A stretch of DNA of 64,000 nucleotides, taken from contig JABTTQ020003456.1 of NCBI GenBank assembly GCA_016081115.2, positions 1,240,001-1,304,000 of the forward strand, given 5' to 3'. The stretch is from Rehmannia glutinosa (lineage: Eukaryota > Streptophyta > Magnoliopsida > Lamiales > Orobanchaceae). A program made the position numbers and the translations under genes. Under the pieces are notes generated by a model. It saw nothing but the letters and a program-made list of their open reading frames with translations. It had not been told where the DNA came from and did no database searches. Positions 11,961 through 23,050 of the stretch are shown piece after piece. How positions within the stretch are numbered: the first letter of the stretch is position 1; every line of letters begins with the position of its first letter.

Positions 11961-13593
11961 TCCATTGTGGTTATAGCCCCTATTACCTACAAAAGAATTT
12001 CTTTTAGTTACCCTATAATTTTGGGGTCCATGGGGGTTAGTCTTGAGGCCTTTGGGTCTCCAAACATGTCTTGAGCTATTTCTCAATTTGCAATTATTAG
12101 CATAATGTCCAACTTTGCCACAATAAAAACAAGTAGGAGTATTATAATTATTAGCACGTACAAAAGTCGGATCTTGGTTATTTTTCTTAAAAACACTTTG
12201 AAATGGCTTATAACCAAGTCCCGTTTTGGAATGCTCACCTCTTTGTGCATCTAAAATTTTTGTGACTTTATCCGTACTTATGTTGAAACGATGCACATCA
12301 TTTTTCAAAACATTCAATTTCTTTTGTGAGCAATTCCTTTTCGGTTTCAAGAGAATGAATTCTAGTAAGAGTAAGAGCATGAGCTTTGTCTAGAGATTCA
12401 TAAGAGGTAAATAATTTTTCCTTTTCAACCTTAATCTCCTTATGCTCCTTTTTCAAATTTTTGTATTTAACAATTAAATTTTGAAACTCAATTTGCAATT
12501 CATCAAAATCACATTGCAAGTCATCAACTATGGAAGAAGTAGAGGAATTTGAGTGTACCTCATTGTTTTCATCGTCTATAGCCATGAGACCGTGTTCGGT
12601 TTCTCCTTCCTCATCGGTTGTTTCGAGTAGTTCATCCCATGTTTTGACTTCCGCATTTAGAGCCTTCTTTTTTTGTGAAAGGCTTCCTTTTCTTTTGCTC
12701 CTCTTCGTCGAAGCCGGGCAATCGGCAATGAAGTGCCCGAGTTTTCCGCATTTAAAGCAAGCATTATCTCTTGGTTTTCTTGCTTTATTTTTATTCACAA
12801 ATTTTGCAAATTTTCGAACAAGTGCGGCCGTCTCTCATCATCATCATCATTATCATAGTATGCATTATTAGAAGAAGAAGCAATACCTTTAGGAATAATT
12901 TGCATACCCGATTGATTTGTGGATGGTTTGGAGTTTTTCCTCTCCTTGAGATAGACTTCATAGATGAGTAGATTTCCAATAAGCTCATCAAACTTGAGTG
13001 TCTCAAGATTTTGTGCCTCCGTGATTGCCGTTACTTTTTCGGACCATGAGCCGGGAAGTGCATTTAATACCTTGGTCACCTTGTCTTCTTCGGAGATGAC
13101 TTTGCCGAGGGCCACAAGTGGATTAACAATATTGTCAAGCCTTTCCACCATTTTGAGATGCTTTCGCCATCATACATGTTAAAGTTTTGAAGTCTTTAAC
13201 AAGCATGGTCTTTCTTGCTTGCTTGACTTTCTTAGTCCCTTCATAGATTGTCTCCAATTTTTCCAACACCTCATGTGCCGACCTTATGCCTCTTATGCGA
13301 TTGTACTCGGTGGCGGTAAGAGAACAATGCAAAATAATTAAGGCCTTACCGTTTAGAGAAAAAGCCTTTTTGTCGTTTTCATCAAACTCCTTGAAAGGTT
13401 TAGGAGCCAAGGTACCATCCTCCGATTTCTTTGTTGGTTGATCAACTCCTTCAATAACCACATTCCAAATGTCGAACCCGCACTTTGTAGGAAACACTCC
13501 ATACGGTCTTTCCAAAATGCGTAGTTGTTGGCGTCGAATGGTGGTGGCTTATCGTGGAGGTGCCGGTGGTGAGATGAGCATCATTTGTAGCCA
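11961..13593 (-). pseudogene. Copia B gag (main copy), broken
   Basis: UBN2-type capsid region (13135-13515) with GFDIWNVVIEGVDQP and EYNRIRGIRSAHEVLEKLE. Then VVIEGVD-type and KVTKVLNALPGSW segments (12795-13151), a first zinc knuckle CFKCGKLGHFIADC near 12755, a Lys/Glu-rich coiled coil (12298-12640), and a second zinc knuckle CFYCGKVGHYANNC near 12090-12130. Gag would package element RNA. The start near 13593 (MATNDAHLT) matches the B1 copy. Several one-base indels divide it into at least four reading frames. Confidence 0.85.
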
Positions 13594-13635
13594 TGAATCT
13601 TTCCTCTTTACTCGAACGAGCTAGCCAAAGAGTTT

Positions 13636-13648
13636 GGCTTTGATACCA
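13636..13648 (-). promoter_or_regulatory. Copia primer-binding site (LTR B2)
   Basis: Same TGGTATCAAAGCC (minus strand) as at 6497-6509, two bases past the LTR end. Confidence 0.8.
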
Positions 13649-13650
13649 CT

Positions 13651-14946
13651 TGTTAGTCCAGTGGCTACAATAATCTAGAGAGGGGGTGAATAGATTATGC
13701 CGATTTTTCGCAAATTACCCTCTTTTTGAAACAACGAGTAAATACCAAGAATGTAGAAGCGGAAAATAAACAACACTCGTTGATATAAAGAGGTTCAACC
13801 CACCCACAGGCCTAATCCTCTACCACCCCAAGATCTCAGGGATGGATTTTAAAAAGAAAAAAAGATTTTATTAATTTACCAAAAATTAATACAACAACTT
13901 GAGGATTACCACAACCCTCTTTCACCACCTTGAGGATTACCACAACCCTCTTACAACACCTGAGGATTACCACAACCCTCTTACGATACCTTTGAAGATT
14001 ACCACAACCTCCAAACACCTATCACCTAGATCAACCAAGTGTATTCTTACCACAAGAATACTCACAAGGATGTCTTGTGTTGAATGATGACCAAAATCAA
14101 GATTACAACTCAATAAAGATTGATACAATATGAGTACAAGTGTAATCAAGAATTGAAAGCCTAGACCTCAAATAAGTGCAAGTGAAAGTGCTTTTAGCTA
14201 ATACAACAAGATATAGAAGTGTTTGCTTTGTATGCTCTTTTTGCTTGTAGTGAGTGTTGTATCTTGTTGCTTGAATGAAGCCTCTATTTATAGGAAATGA
14301 CTTGGCTTTCATTTCCGGACATCGCTCCTCCTGGGGAGTGATTTGTCGCAAAAGAAACCATTTAAAATGATCAAAATAGTGTTTAGAAATCAATCCCACA
14401 AAATAGGAAAAAGTTGTGCAAAACGCAAGCGGATAGTTTCTTTGATAAACATGGGGTTCGGCCGGTCGCTACAGAGATAAGATTGAAATTGAATTTTGCG
14501 AATTTTTACACGGGGGGACCGGTCAGGGGAGTGCGACCGGTCACCCTTAGTCGTGACCGGTTGCCCTTGACGATTTTAAAAAGAGAAGTCCTGGAACAAA
14601 ATCCAACTTGCAGCAGTCTGTCGTCGCCGGCCGATCGGCCGACCGCACCGGCCGCCCACCTGGTCGTCGATCGCTCGTCTCTGTTTTTCTTACGTCCCTT
14701 TTTTTCTCGTTTCTCACCAACTCAGTGCGGGTTGCCCTATAGGGCGACCGGTCGAGCCTGAAACAAATGTGTTGTCCAATGTTTTATTGAAAATAAACTT
14801 TAAGAAATACTCCAGAAAAATAGTAAACATATTTTAAGTTGATCGAAAGTATTTAGACAACATTTAGGAACATAGTTTTGGTTTAAAAACATATTTGAAC
14901 AAAATCGAACATAATCATCAAAATCATGATAAAAACATTTATCTAA
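13651..14946 (-). mobile_element. Copia subfamily B LTR (B2), missing its terminal TG
   Basis: Nearly identical to 6512-7790. The outer end should read ...ATCTAACA on the plus strand. It stops at ATCTAA (14946) and continues directly into plus-strand gag of subfamily A, so the first two LTR bases are lost at the junction. Confidence 0.85.
13890..13990. repeat. Short tandem repeats in copia LTR
   Basis: Four to five imperfect units of about 25-30 bp around TTGAGGATTACCACAACCCTC. The same array is in LTR B1 (6755-6850), in LTR A near 20945-21040 (inverted) and in the solo LTR near 50460-50640. Confidence 0.75.
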
Positions 14947-15709
14947 AGTGCACTACATAGCCGATTGCCCAAAATTAGCGAAAGAGGAACAAAAGAAGAA
15001 AAAGCCTTTTAGAAAAAGAAGGCGTTAAATGCGGACGTCAAAACTTGGGATGAATTACTTGAAACAACCGGTGAGGAAGGAGAATCAACATGGTCTTATG
15101 GCCATAGACGATGAAAATACCGAGGTACGCTAATGCTTCATCTTCTTCCCTAGTTGATGAATTACAATGTGATTTTGATGAATTGCAAAATGAGTTTGAA
15201 ATTTGATTGTTAAATACAAGAATTTGAAAAAGGAGCATAAAGAGCTTAAACAAGAAAAAGATAAATTATTTACTTTTATGATTCTCTTGATAAAGCTCAT
15301 GTTATTACTCTTACTATGGTCCATACTCTTGAAACCGAAAAACAAACGCTCACAAATGATATTGAAAATTTGAAAAAGGATGTGCATCGATTCAATTTAA
15401 GTACGGATAAAGTCACAAAAATTTAGATGCACAAAGAGGTGAGCATTCTAAATTAGGACTTGGTTACAAACCTTTTCAAAATGCTTTTAAGAAAAAGACC
15501 AAGGTCCAACCTTGTACGTCTTTAGTAGTCCTCGTATTATTACTTGTTTTTATTGTGGTAAGAATGGACACTATGCTAACAATTGTAAATTGAAGAATAA
15601 TTTTAGCTATTATTGGAGACCTAAAGGTCTCAAGGCTAACCCCATGGACCCCAAAATTATAGGGTACCTAAAAATAATTCCTTTGTAGGTTATAGGGGCT
15701 ATAACAACA
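14947..15709 (+). pseudogene. Copia A gag, 5'-truncated and broken
   Basis: Plus-strand gag starting inside the first zinc knuckle (GHYIADCPKLAKEEQKKKK). Then a KTWDELLETT-like stretch, an acidic and coiled-coil segment, a second knuckle CFYCGKNGHYANNC (near 15545-15590) and GFVGYRGYNNNGRF up to the protease. The capsid half is absent because the inverted B segment replaces it. Frequent stops and frameshifts. Sequence differs visibly from the B gag, supporting a separate subfamily. Confidence 0.8.
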
Positions 15710-15928
15710 ATGGAAGATTCAAAATGGCTCGTGGACAGCGGATGTTCACGCCATATGACCGGAAAGAGAGAACGTTTTACCAACATCAAGCTCCAAGAAG
15801 AGGGTATGGTCATGTTCGGCAATGGCAAAGGAAGAATTCTTGGAAATGGAGAAATTGGTAACTCTTCTTTCTCTCTTAGTAATGTTCTTTTAGTAGAAGG
15901 GCTTAAGTTCAATTTGATAAGTTGTTAG
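15710..15928 (+). CDS. Copia A protease fragment
   Basis: Short ORF opening with ATG in a good context (ACAATGG): MEDSKWLVDSGCSRHMTG, the copia aspartic protease active site (DSG), then TFTNIKLQEEGMVMFG and SSFSLSNVLLVEGLKFNLIS. Aspartic protease releases Gag and Pol proteins. It ends at a stop where GAG-pre-integrase should continue. The upstream gag frame overlaps it by about 150 nt in another phase. Confidence 0.75.
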   Translation: MEDSKWLVDSGCSRHMTGKRERFTNIKLQEEGMVMFGNGKGRILGNGEIGNSSFSLSNVLLVEGLKFNLISC

Positions 15929-16052
15929 CCAACTTTGTGATTCAAATTATAATGTTGTTTTTAATAAAGAAAAATGTGTTATTTTCAAAAATGATAAAAT
16001 TATTTGTGAAGCAATTAGAAAAGACAATCTTTACAGAATTTGTACAAGTGAT

Positions 16053-16680
16053 TTGGTTAGTCAAAATGTTTCTTGTCTTGTCGCCAATAATGATTTAACT
16101 AGTTTATGGCATAGGCGACTTGGACATGTTGGATACAAAAATTTGCAAACTATTTACAAAAACCAACATGTAAAAGGACTACCCAAATTGAATTTTGAAA
16201 ATCTTGGCTTATGTGACACTTGTCAAAAGAACAAATTAGTTAAGAGTAGTTTTAAGCCCAAAAATGAAATTTCCACTACCAAACCCCTACAAATGCTTCA
16301 TCTTGATTTGTATGGGGATATCGGATCGGCAAGTCTAAGTGGAAAACATTACACTTTTGTTATAGTCGATGATTTTTCTAGATATACTTGGGCTCTATTT
16401 CTTACTAATAAAAGCGATGCCATTAATGAGTTTGTTAAGTTGTGTAGACTTATTGAGAATGAAAAGGAAGATACTATTAAGTCTATTCAAGTGATCGAAG
16501 TGGAGAATTTGATGGAGAATTTAGAGTCTTTTGTGAAACCAAGGGATATAGTCATAATTTTTCGGCTCCAAGGACACCTCAACAAAATGGAGTAGCCGAA
16601 AGGGAGAATCGGACACTTCAAGAAATGAGTCGGTCCATGCTCAATGAATTTTCACTTCCAAAATATTTTTGGGCCGAAGC
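16053..16680 (+). pseudogene. Copia A integrase N-terminal and core, broken
   Basis: Zinc-binding domain LWHRRLGHVGYKNL ... LCDTCQKNK, then core residues in LHLDLYGDI and VIVDDFSRYTWALFLTNKSDA. The frame breaks near 16570, just before the catalytic-Glu segment QQNGVAERENRTL, which is readable at 16585-16620 in another frame. Follows the protease as in all copia elements. Confidence 0.85.
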
Positions 16681-17784
16681 GTAAGTACCGCTTGCTATGT
16701 CATTAATCGAGTTTATATTCGTCCTAAAATGAATAAAACTCCATATGAGCTTTGGAAAGGAAGAACTCCAAATATTAGTTATTTCAAAATATTTGGATGT
16801 AAATGTTTTATTTTGAATACTAAGGATCAATTAGAAAAACTTGATCCTAAGGCCGATGAAGGAATATTTATGGGGTATTCAACCAAGAGCAAGCATATCG
16901 GGTTTACAATAAGACTAGTGGGGTTGTTGAAGAATCCATCCATGTCAAATTCAATGAAGCCGGGTGTTGAAAGAATACCCAATGATGAAAGTGATGAAGA
17001 GGATATTGTTGAACCCATTGTTCAAGATGAAACTCAAAATGATCAACCTTCAAGCTCAAATGTTCCTCAAGAAGATAGAGGTGATACTTCGGATCTTCCC
17101 GTTGCATTGAAATTTAAGGGAGATCACCCAAAAGATCTTATTATTGGTGATCCCCTTGATAAAGTAATGACTCGAGGAAAATTTGCCGAGAAAGCTCTTA
17201 TTTCTCAAAAAGAGCCTAAAAATGCTAAGGAAGCCATTGAAGATGAGGATTGGTTTTTAGAAATGCAAGAGGAGTTGAATCAATTTGAAAGGAATGATGT
17301 ATGGGAATTAGTACCTTGTCCTCCATCTCAAACCATTATTGGTACAAAATGGGTATTTCGGAACAAGCTCGATGACCAAGGCAATATTGTTCGAAACAAA
17401 GCAAGGTTAGTAGCTCAAGGTTATTGTCAAGAAGAAGGTATTGATTATGATGAAACATTTGCACCCGTAGCACGTTTAGAAGCTATTCGTATTTTACTTG
17501 CCTATTCTTGTTTTAAAAATTTCAAGCTTTACCAAATGGATGTAAAATCCGCATTTTTAAATGGTATTATTCAAGAAGAAGTTTATGTAAAACAACCTCA
17601 GGGGTTTGAAAATTTTTCTAGGCCTAATGATGTTTATAGACTTAAAAAGGCCTTGTATGGTTTGAAACTAGCACCCGTGCATGGTATGATAGACTTAGCT
17701 CTTTTCTTTTGCAAAATGGTTTTACAAGAGGTAAAGTTGATACTACTCTCTTTGTTTTTGAAAAAGGGAAAGATTGATTATTAG
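16681..17784 (+). CDS. Copia A integrase C-terminus to reverse transcriptase
   Basis: Long open stretch (about 370 residues). It has the integrase C-terminal region (NKTPYELWKGRTPNISYFK), an acidic linker (DESDEEDIVEPIVQ) and the RT fingers and palm: MQEELNQFERNDVWELVP, GTKWVFRNKLDDQ, ARLVAQGYCQEEGIDYDETFAPVA, YQMDVKSAFLNGIIQEE. It goes out of frame after YRLKKALYGLKLAPVHG, where YGLKQAPRAWYDRL is expected, so the catalytic YVDD is in the next piece. Best preserved pol fragment of the composite. Confidence 0.85.
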   Translation, partial: VSTACYVINRVYIRPKMNKTPYELWKGRTPNISYFKIFGCKCFILNTKDQLEKLDPKADEGIFMGYSTKSKHIGFTIRLVGLLKNPSMSNSMKPGVERIPNDESDEEDIVEPIVQDETQNDQPSSSNVPQEDRGDTSDLPVALKFKGDHPKDLIIGDPLDKVMTRGKFAEKALISQKEPKNAKEAIEDEDWFLEMQEELNQFERNDVWELVPCPPSQTIIGTKWVFRNKLDDQGNIVRNKARLVAQGYCQEEGIDYDETFAPVARLEAIRILLAYSCFKNFKLYQMDVKSAFLNGIIQEEVYVKQPQGFENFSRPNDVYRLKKALYGLKLAPVHGMIDLALFFCKMVLQEVKLILLSLFLKKGKIDY

Positions 17785-18732
17785 TGCAAATTTATGTTGA
17801 TGATATTATTTTTGGTGCTACTAATGAATCCTTGTGCAAGAAATTTTCTAAGTTAATGCAAGGTGAATTTGAAATGAGCATGATGGGGAGCTCAACTTCT
17901 TCCTTGGACTTCAAATTAAGCAATGCCAAGAAGGAATTTATATTTCTCAATCAAAATATACAAATGAGCTTTTGAAGAAATTTGGCATTGAAGAAGGAAG
18001 AACCGTCTCTACCCTAATGGCAACAAACGTCAAGATTGACAAAGATGAAAAAGGCAAGTCGGTTGATGAATCCAAGTATCGAGGTATGATTGGTAGTTTA
18101 CTTTACTTAACCGTAAGTAGACCGGACATTCTTCATGCCGTATGTCTATGTGCTCGTTTTCAAAGCAATCCCAAAGAATCTCATATGAGTGCCGTTAAAA
18201 GGATTTTTGATATTTGAAAGGCACTATTCAATATGGTTTATTCTATCCAAAGAATGAAAATTTTTCTCCTAAAGGTTATAGTGATTCGGATTATGCGGAA
18301 AATATTGATGATCGGAAAAGTACTTAGGATCATGTCAATTTCTAGGTGATTGCCTAGTTTCTTGGTTTTCAAAGAAACAAAATTGTGTTTCACTTTCAAT
18401 GGCCGGCCGAATATATTTCGCGGCATTTTGTTGTACACAACTTCTTTGGATGAAACAAACTTTAGCGGATTATAAATGTTCTTTTGAAAGTGTTCCTATC
18501 TTTTGTGATAATATATCCGCTATAAATATTGCTCAAAACCCAGTTCCATCATAACCGTACTAAACATATTGAGATTCGACATCATTTTCTAAGGGATTGT
18601 GTTTCAAAACGAAAAATTGAGATATCTTTTGTACCATCTCAAGATCAATTAGCGGATATTTTTACAAAACCGCTATCTTCCGAGACTTTCGCGTCAATAC
18701 GAGCTCGGTTAGGCATAATGCATATTGAATAA
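17785..18732 (+). pseudogene. Copia A RT C-terminus and RNase H, broken
   Basis: IYVDDIIFGATNESLCKKF (RT active site, 17787-17843), then after frameshifts FGIEEGRTVSTLM and YRGMIGSLLYLTVSRPDIL. RNase H follows, with SDSDYA (18285-18300), AEYISRHFVV-like, and the C-terminal block HIEIRHHFLRDCV ... QLADIFTKPLSS ending at a stop (18730-18732). At least four frameshifts. Confidence 0.85.
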
Positions 18733-19969
18733 GGTCTATGATTGCATTTTGCACGTTTTTAAAACTTAGGGGTGAAAAATTGGATTTTTGGTTCAAACTC
18801 GGATTTTGGAAAACGAGAATGAAAAACTGTCCGATCAGGGCAAGGTCGGCCGGCCGCTTATGACGCGTCGCCGTCGTCCATGCCCCCAACCGGTCGACAG
18901 AGAGAAAATTTGGTTAAATACGTTTGTTTCTCGATCATGAGTCATTTTGGCTCATTTTGTCCATTTTTCGTCCCTTTCACATTTTGCACACAAATTTCAC
19001 TTCAAATTTGTTTTATTGCATACATTTTATATTTGGACTTCATGAGGCTCGATTATCATCATCATTGTTCATCTTTACCGATTAGATGGTAAGAATTTCC
19101 CCTTTAATCTCAATTGGGTTGAACCCTTGAGAATGTGCTTGTATCTTGATATCTTGTTGAAATTCTTGTATTAATATGATGTTTACGATGATTGATGATG
19201 TATGAATATTGTTGTATTGCAATTGGTGATGAAATTTTTGGCTTAAACGAATCACAAAGGCGTTATATTTTTCTTGTTTTATTCGACGACGCCAAGTGTT
19301 CGACAAAATGTTTCAATGAAAAATTCATCACCTACATGATTCTCTTGATTTGAAAAATCTTATAAGTTTATAGAGATCTTATTTTATCAATCAAATGAGC
19401 TTTTACAAATCAAATGAGCAATTTTTTCCTTTTATTCGAATTTAAGCTTAAATGCTCAATATGCTCGATAAATCTATAAAATTGCGCACTTTGATATAAT
19501 TGTATGTTGTTTTTACCGTGCTAACATTATTTTTGATGATTCCAAGGGGAGAAACAAGAAAAACGCTCATAAGCTCAAAGAAGCATAAATAAGCTCGCAA
19601 GAAAAGCTATAAGCTAAAACACTTAAAAGCCAAAAGCTATGGATTATACTTGGTCCATGTGATGTATTATGGACTTTTATACTTGACTAATGATGCTTTT
19701 TGTGACGGGGGGGGCTTATAAGCTCATGATATTGAAACTTAAGTTGTAAAAGCTAAGCTTTTAGCTTTAAGTTGGTTGCTTGTATACTTGTTCTTGATAT
19801 GCATATTGATAGGGGAGCTTGTGCAAAAATGATTTTGAAAAATCTTTACTCCTATCCTTGTGTGTTTGTACTTATGATGAATCTTGCTTATAATGGATTG
19901 ATGTTTTAGACCGAAAATTTGTTTTGTTTTAAAATCAACTTCCTAAAATTGTTTTGGTTTGTAATCATC
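18733..19969 (+). mobile_element. Copia A 3' untranslated region
   Basis: About 1.2 kb between pol and the polypurine tract, matching inverted 7804-9040. No supported ORF. It contains many AAGCT repeats (19560-19770: TAAGCTCA, AAAGCTATAAGCT and similar), mirrored in the B copy near 7960-8110. Confidence 0.65.
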
Positions 19970-19982
19970 AAAAGGGGGAGTT
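19970..19982 (+). promoter_or_regulatory. Copia polypurine tract (A element)
   Basis: AAAAGGGGGAGTT directly before the right LTR. Confidence 0.8.
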
Positions 19983-21274
19983 TGTTAGATAAATGTTTTT
20001 ATCAAGATTTTGATAATTATGTTTAAATGAGTTTTATACCAAAACAATGTTAATAAATGTTGTCCAAATACTCCTAAATGATTTAAAATGTTTTGCTAAT
20101 TTTTGGAGTATTTCTTAGAATTTATTTTTGATAAAAATGGACAACACTTTTGATGATTTTATGTTAATTGGTTTTTTACATCAAAACCATGTTTATAAAT
20201 GTTGTCCAAATACTCCAAATTGATTTAAAATATTTTTACTAATTTTTGGAGTATTTCTTGAAGTTTATTTTTGATAAAAATCGGACAACATTTCAATTTG
20301 GAAGTCGGCCAAGTGCCGCCCAAAATGTCGATCGGTACGAAGAACTCAAAATTGAAAGCAGAACTCACGGGTCAAGAAAATTGAAGAGGGGACCGGTCAG
20401 GGGCCGACTGGCCGCACCCCCTTTCGACCCGCACTGGATCGCACTATTTTTAAAAACATTCAAATCTTATTACAGTGGAAACGGTCGCCTATGGTATTTT
20501 TGACACAAAAATTCCAACCGTTGCAATCCTTATCAACAAGATTTACTTTTCATTTTTTTGTACAATATTTCTACATCTTGTGATCCTCTTTTTGTAGACA
20601 AAAGTGAAGAGGAATGAGCTATGTTGGGAGCCTATGTTGGTGAAGACTTCTCTATAAATAGAGGATGAATTGAAGACACAAGATACAACACATACAAGCA
20701 AAATACACAACAAGAAATCGCAAATTGTTCAAGCTTTCATTTTTACATTCTTGTTGTAATAGCCTAAATCTTCCACTTGCACATCTTTGAGGTCAGGCTT
20801 TTTTATTCTTGATTACACTTGAACTCAATCTTTGTATTGGTTTTATAGAGTTGTAATCTTGAATTTTGTCCATCATTCAACACAAGACATCCTTGTGAGT
20901 ATTCTGTGGTAAGAATACACTTGGGTGATCTAGGTGATAGGTGTTTGGAGAGTGTGGTACTCTTCAAAGGTGGTGAAGGAAGATTGTGGTAATCTTCTTG
21001 AAGGTGTTGTAAGAGGATTGTGGTAATCCTCAAGGTGTTGTATTAATTTTGGAAATTAATAAAATCTTTTTCCTTTTTGAAATCCATCCCAGGAGATCTT
21101 GGTGTGGTAGAGGATTAGCCATAGGTGGGTTGAACCTCTTTAAATCAACGAGTGTTGTTTAATTTCCGCATTTACATTCTTGTCATTTACTTGTTCATTC
21201 GAAAAAGAGGCGATTTGCAAAACATCGATAATCTATTCACCCCCTCTAGATTATCGTAGCCACTTGGACTAACA
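19983..21274 (+). mobile_element. Copia subfamily A 3' LTR, complete
   Basis: 1292 bp, TGTTAG to CTAACA. Contains the duplicated block (two copies of TGTTGTCCAAATACTC ... TTTTTGGAGTATTTCTT, 20055-20300), TATAAATA at 20653-20660, and a cluster of AGGTG/CAAGG repeats near its end. Followed by the AGAAC target duplication. Confidence 0.88.
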
Positions 21275-21279
21275 AGAAC
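21275..21279. repeat. Copia composite target-site duplication (right)
   Basis: AGAAC, equal to 4350-4354. Confidence 0.85.
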
Positions 21280-23040
21280 CCCGTTTTTTGCTTTATTATT
21301 TTTCATAGCATGAAAAATCTCAAAAGCTAACAATGCATTATCAGTAATTAGCGGCCGGGACAAAGGCAGATTGAGAGTGGTGCATCGTGTGTGGGAGGAT
21401 AATTTTTAGCCTATTAGCTATGGTCTTGGTGATGAGTTTGAAAATCACATTACACAGGCTAATGGGTCTAAAGTCGCTAGGGGATTCTGGTTGTTTCTTT
21501 TTTGGAATGAGCACGATGTGGGTATTGTTAAGGGGGGATGGGTCGACTCCATTATTTAAAATACTAAGAACAACATGAACAACTTCTTGACGAATGGATG
21601 GCCAAAAGAATTGAAAGAAAAAACAGGCATACCGTCCGCCCGGGGCCTTTGATGGATGCATTTGGGATAAGGCTTCCACAATTTCTGGCTCGGTAAAAGG
21701 CGCACTCAATTTGTTATTGAGATCTTCTGTGAGTTTAGCTTCTATAGCATCCAAAGCCCCGTCCATGTTATGACAAGTTGTGGATTGGAACAGCCCCTGG
21801 AAATATTGTTTGAAAATGGCAGCTATTTCTTTCGGTTCATCAATCTTTCTCCCATTTTCATCTTGGATCTCATCAATGAAGTTGTTTTTTTGCCTACCAT
21901 TTGCGACCCTATGAAAGAAAGTTGTATTTCTATCGCCTTCTTGTATCCAATTTGCCATTGCTCTTTGATGCCACATGATTTCTTCTCGCTTCAATAACAT
22001 TGAAATTTTTGTTCCATTTTTTTGAAGCAATAGTGTTTTCGGCAGTTTGTGGCAGCGTTTGAAATTTTTGGAGTTGATCTCTCGCTATTGTCAGTTGTTT
22101 ATTAATGCTACCAAAATGAGTCCCCTGCCACGCTAAGAGAGATAACCCCAATTTATTGATTTTGTTCCTGATTGTGGTTGGGGACATTGAACCGTCCGTC
22201 TGGGACCAAGGATTTTGGATAAAGGGCTTACACGATTCGTCTTCGAGCCACATTTTCTCGAATCGAAAGATGTGCGGTTTCCTATTCGAGTTGCTGGATG
22301 CTCTTTTCTTCCATGAGACAAAGATTGGACAGTGATCTGAGTTAATTCTGACTCGGTGCTCTATAGCATAATCCGGGAATCGGCAAACCCATTGGATGTT
22401 AGCGAGTCCTCGATCGAGTCGCTCTTGTATATTAGCTTCGTCCACTTGACCATTCGTTCATGTAAATTTATATCCTTGAAATCCTAAATCATCAAGTCCG
22501 CACCTGGTGATAGCCTCACGAAAGGCTTGAATTTTTAATCTTCCTTCTGTCTCCCTCCTATTTTTCATGATGGTATAATATTTCATTAAAATCTCCAATT
22601 GCAAGCCAAGGTGTTTCCAGGTCAGAAGATAGATTTTTCATTAGCTGCCAAGTCTGTTGTTTCAAGTTTTCTTCCGGCCATCCGTAGATACATGAGAGAC
22701 GCCAGTTATGGACGGGGTCTTTTTCGCAGACCAGAGCATCGATTACATGTAGAATCGCCATATGTATCTGGATATTTATAGAATCTTTCCACAGTAGGCA
22801 TAATCCTCCACGTCTGCCACCCGAGCTTCTATCACATTCTACAATACAGCAATTCGCGAAATTTATTTTTTCCGTATCTCATCCATTTCAGATTTTTCTA
22901 ACTTGGTTTCCATGAGGAAAATAACTGTGGATCTTTCCGTTTGATTTCTCGTTGGAGCACCTGAACTGTTTGGGGTTCCCAAGCCCCTGACAGTTCCAAA
23001 AGTAGCAACTCATTGTTCAAGGGTGTTGTTCGTGACCGCT
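21280..23040 (-). pseudogene. LINE ORF2, N-terminal part (endonuclease and RT fingers), broken
   Basis: Read from ~23040: a LSGAWEPQTVQVLQREIKR segment (the conserved NxRGLGxPxTVxxLxxLVK start of plant L1 endonucleases), RRGGLCLLWKD, then WRLSCIYGWPEENLK and PWLAIGDFNEILYHHEK (22558-22761; the D/N residues belong to the APE-type active site). LDRGLANIQW and SDHCPIFV (21930-22445) hold the SDH catalytic end. RT begins with EEIMWHQRAMANWIQEGDRNTTFFH, then KAPGGRYA, VLIPKKKQPESPSDFRPISLCNVIFKLITK and HHSQSAFVP, and continues to the insertion point. It nicks target DNA and starts reverse transcription. Frameshifts near 22540 and elsewhere. Confidence 0.88.
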
Positions 23041-23050
23041 TCCTCTCCAT

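Larger units (their letters stand above)
4355..21274 (+). mobile_element. Ty1/copia (SIRE-like) composite with inverted internal segment
   Basis: Outer borders are TGTTAG at 4355 and CTAACA ending at 21274, flanked by the AGAAC duplication inside the LINE RT gene. In order: partial plus-strand LTR (subfamily A), minus-strand gag, minus-strand complete LTR (subfamily B), minus-strand 3' region, pol and gag, second minus-strand B LTR, then plus-strand gag-pol of subfamily A and a complete plus-strand A LTR. The RT and integrase motifs fit the SIRE/Maximus branch. The inverted 5145-14946 segment has no target duplication of its own. Confidence 0.85.
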
